From: Hymenobacter coccineus
Lineage (GTDB): Bacteria > Bacteroidota > Bacteroidia > Cytophagales > Hymenobacteraceae
Length of the DNA stretch: 33,412 bases
Direction: 5' to 3'
Assembly (NCBI RefSeq): GCF_001816125.1
Contig: NZ_MDZA01000334.1
Coordinates: forward strand, 1 to 33,412
Numbering within the stretch: the stretch's first letter is position 1; each line of letters opens with the position of its first letter. Under the pieces are notes generated by a model. It did no database searches. It was not told the DNA's origin and saw nothing but the letters and a program-made list of their open reading frames with translations. This document shows positions 31,760 through 33,412 of the stretch, in pieces. The position numbers were made by a program, and so were the translations under genes.

Positions 31760-31798
31760 TCTAATCCGTTTCTAATGCGCCTCTAATACCAGTCTAAT
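31760..31798 (+). promoter_or_regulatory. Four TCTAAT direct repeats at exact 11-bp spacing: likely response-regulator operator
   Basis: TCTAAT occurs at 31760, 31771, 31782 and 31793, always followed by a variable 5-bp spacer (CCGTT, GCGCC, ACCAG, CCGGC). Eleven-bp-phased direct repeats are the known binding pattern of OmpR/PhoB-type regulators. Eight bases downstream is TAGGAGTTTTG, a loose -7-like sequence. The array lies after the SulP terminator and upstream of the DUF2279 gene, which it probably controls. Confidence 0.65.
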
Positions 31799-31997
31799 CC
31801 GGCCGTAGGAGTTTTGTGTAAGTCTTCGGGGCAGCGTTGCCCGGGGCCCCTTACCCCTTCTTCGTTGCTGGCCTGCCGTTGGGCCGGCGCGTTTTTTATG
31901 CGATTTACCGCACGTTTTTTTCGAACCTCGGCCGCGGCCGGCGGGCTGCGGCTGGGCCCGGGGCTAGGCCCTCGAGTCAGCACTTTTTTGCGCTTGG

Positions 31998-32031
31998 GGC
32001 CCCGGCGCGGTGGCCAAACCGCGCCGGGGCC
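31998..32031. repeat. 14-bp perfect hairpin in the leader of the DUF2279 gene
   Basis: GGCCCCGGCGCGGT (31998-32011) is inverted at 32018-32031 around a 6-nt loop. The stem is extremely GC-rich with no U run after it. Directly downstream is TAGTTTCG, a promoter-like word. It may be a leader hairpin or attenuator of the 270-bp region between the operator and the gene. Confidence 0.7.
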
Positions 32032-32071
32032 GTAGTTTCGGCGGCCGGTCCGGGGCCCGGCGCGGGTCCTT

Positions 32072-33051
32072 TTGCTGCTGCCCGTGCCTGTCCTTCCCCG
32101 TACCCTGCGCCTACTCGCCTGCGCCCTGTGGGCCACCGTGAAGATGGGGCCCCAGCCGCGGCCCAGGGCCTGCCGCCCAACCCCGTGCCGCCGCCGCCCG
32201 ACCCGCTGGCGGCCAGCGGCGTGCACACCGGGCGGCTGGTGGGCGTGGTGGTGGGCACGGCCGTGGTGTACGCCCTCACTTCGTATTTGCTGGGCAAAAC
32301 CTGGTACACCAAGCGCGTGCCGTTCCACGCCTTCGACGACAACGGCGAGTGGCTGCAAATGGACAAGGTGGGCCACGCCACTACGGCCTACGCCATCAGC
32401 CGGGGCGAGTACGAGCTGTTTCGCTGGAGCGGCGTGCCCGACCGCACGGCCGTCATCACCGGGGGCCTCATCGCGTTGCTCTACCAAAGCACCATCGAGG
32501 TGTTCGACGGCTACTCGCAGGGCTGGGGCTTCTCGAAGGGCGACATGGCGGCCAACGCGGCCGGCATTGCGCTGTTCATGGGCCAGCAGTACGGCTTTGG
32601 GCAGCAAAAGGCCAGCCTACGCTACGGCTTCAGCAGCAGCCTCTACCCCAAGTACCGGCCCGAGCTGCTGGGCCGCACCCGCGGGGCCCAAATGCTGAAG
32701 GACTACAACGGCCAGCAGTACTGGCTCTCGGTAAACGTGGCGGCGGTGCTGCCCGTGGGGCCCTCCTTCCCGCGCTGGCTGAACCTGGACCTGGGCTACA
32801 GCGGCAGTGGCCTCACCGGCGGCCACGCCAACCCGCCGCTGTACGGCGCCGATGGCCGGCCGGTGCAGTTCCGGCGCGTGCGCCAGTTCTACCTCTCGCC
32901 CGATGCCGACTTCGCCCGGCTGGTGCCGGCGGGCTCCACCGGCCGGATGCTGCTGGGGGCTACGCAATTTATAAAGCTACCGGCCCCGGCCCTCGAATTC
33001 AACCCGCGCGACGGCGTGCGCTTCCACCCGCTGCTGCCGGCCGCCGACTGA
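32072..33051 (+). CDS. DUF2279-family (YfiM-like) secreted protein with an apparent frameshift in the signal peptide
   Basis: The mature part (32161-33051) matches DUF2279: HTGRLVGVVVGTAVVYAL, FHAFDDNGEWLQMDKVGHATTAYAIS, RWSGVPDRTAVITGGLIALLYQSTIEVFDGYSQGWGFSKGDMAANAAGIALF. Its own frame continues upstream to 31837 but with no signal peptide, only Pro/Ala/Gly-rich text. In the next frame from TTG 32072 or GTG 32084 there is a good signal h-region (RTLRLLACALWATV). The cleavage-like AAAQGLPPNP is in the first frame. The two join by a -1 shift within GGGGCCCC at 32146-32153, which suggests a lost base there, a sequencing error, or programmed slippage. The family is periplasmic or outer-membrane associated with unknown role. 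Upstream lies the TCTAAT operator. Confidence 0.75.
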
Positions 33052-33272
33052 GCCACTTCATCCAATCTGCAGATGAGCATTATGTAAAGCTACTGATTAA
33101 TTAAAATATTGTTAATCAATAATTTATGTAATATCTGGGTAATGTTTTCTGTTAAACTTCATCAAGAACACTCTAAACCTTCATCTTGCAATCATTGCAC
33201 CGGCCGGACCTTTACCATCCCGTGTTGTGCGATTCGATTCAAGCGAGGATTAATAGTACTATTTGACGTTGT

Positions 33273-33412
33273 ATGCTGCGCTCATTTTTCTTGTTGGTTG
33301 GCTGGGTAGGGTGTTTTGAACTAGGCGCGGTGCTGCCGGCCCAGGCCCAAGATGCGCCCCCCGGCGGCCGCCCCCCCGCGTGGGGGGCCCCCCGTCCCCG
33401 GCTCCCCCGGGG
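33273..33412 (+). CDS. N-terminus of a secreted or outer-membrane protein, cut by the window end
   Basis: ATG 33273 opens a frame that reaches the last base: a signal peptide (MLRSFFLLVGWVG to LPAQA, cleavage near AQA) followed by DAPPGGRPPAWGAPRPRLPRG. A short Gly/Pro/Arg-rich lead-in like this is common at the start of Hymenobacter-type outer-membrane beta-barrel or TonB-receptor-like proteins before their carboxypeptidase-regulatory domain. That identity is only a guess, because just 46 codons are visible. The upstream 220 bp is AT-rich and gene-free, with TACTATTTG at 33257-33265 a possible promoter element. Confidence 0.6.
   Translation, partial: MLRSFFLLVGWVGCFELGAVLPAQAQDAPPGGRPPAWGAPRPRLPR

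Noticed and set aside
31760..31798. TCTAAT repeats as a CRISPR array
   Set aside because: Six-bp repeats with 5-bp spacers are far too short, and no cas genes are present; an operator fits better.
31837..32071. N-terminal extension of the DUF2279 frame
   Set aside because: Although open, it reads as Pro/Ala/Gly/Arg-rich text crossing a perfect hairpin, and it lacks a signal peptide.
33109..33309. 66-codon ORF near the right end
   Set aside because: It is AT-rich with many Cys and no domain, and it overlaps, in another frame, the much more credible signal-peptide start at 33273.

Overview
The window looks like a chromosomal segment of a high-GC, gliding-type Bacteroidota, most likely Hymenobacter or a close relative (inference from gene content, not from a database search). 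The evidence is the long Bacteroidota-type IspG, a type III glutamine synthetase, gldA-gldF-gldG, a DUF4468 protein, a DUF151-UVR protein, TAnnTTTG promoter boxes, and GC-rich genes separated by AT-rich gaps. No rRNA, intact tRNA, CRISPR array, transposase or prophage gene was found.

Layout. 1-3.0 kb: the end of an EmrA-like adaptor, an acidic orphan protein and an EmrB-like drug exporter, all +. 3.1-5.1 kb: a secreted NTF2-like protein, a kinase-like pseudogene with an internal amber codon, and a tightly coupled orphan-phytanoyl-dioxygenase pair on the minus strand. 5.2-10.6 kb: ispG, a quinone oxidoreductase, a PAS-only protein and three orphans. 10.7-16.8 kb: a nitrogen region in which glnN (-) diverges from an outer-membrane barrel, a DUF4468 protein and amt (+) across a 0.7-kb AT-rich gap holding a tRNA-like remnant. 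16.9-18.3 kb: mtaB. 18.4-21.8 kb: gldA-gldF-gldG (-). 21.9-23.5 kb: two short-chain dehydrogenases (-). 23.5-25.2 kb: mlaE-mlaF (+). 25.3-28.6 kb: a DinB-fold protein, the DUF151 nuclease-like protein and etfB-etfA (-). 28.7-29.1 kb: a TPR protein. 29.1-30.1 kb: a decayed gap with a palindromic repeat and a histidine-kinase fragment. 30.1-31.6 kb: a SulP transporter. 31.7-33.4 kb: a four-site 11-bp-phased operator, a DUF2279 gene with an apparent frameshift, and the start of a secreted or outer-membrane protein cut by the window end.

The genes are mostly housekeeping and envelope functions: drug efflux, lipid transport (Mla), gliding/ABC export (Gld), ammonium uptake and assimilation, isoprenoid synthesis, tRNA modification and electron transfer.

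The most unusual signal lies between genes. Within 4.4 kb there are four word-like short tandem repeat arrays. Three are folded into long inverted repeats (35, 31 and 25 bp arms), each ending 2-19 bp before the start codon of an ABC-transporter gene (gldF, gldA, mlaF). Their sequences are unrelated but their architecture is the same. Other notable signals are a TCTAAT x4 operator at exact 11-bp spacing, a ~100-bp palindromic repeat family that splits etfB from etfA, and a window-wide excess of the palindrome GGGCCC.
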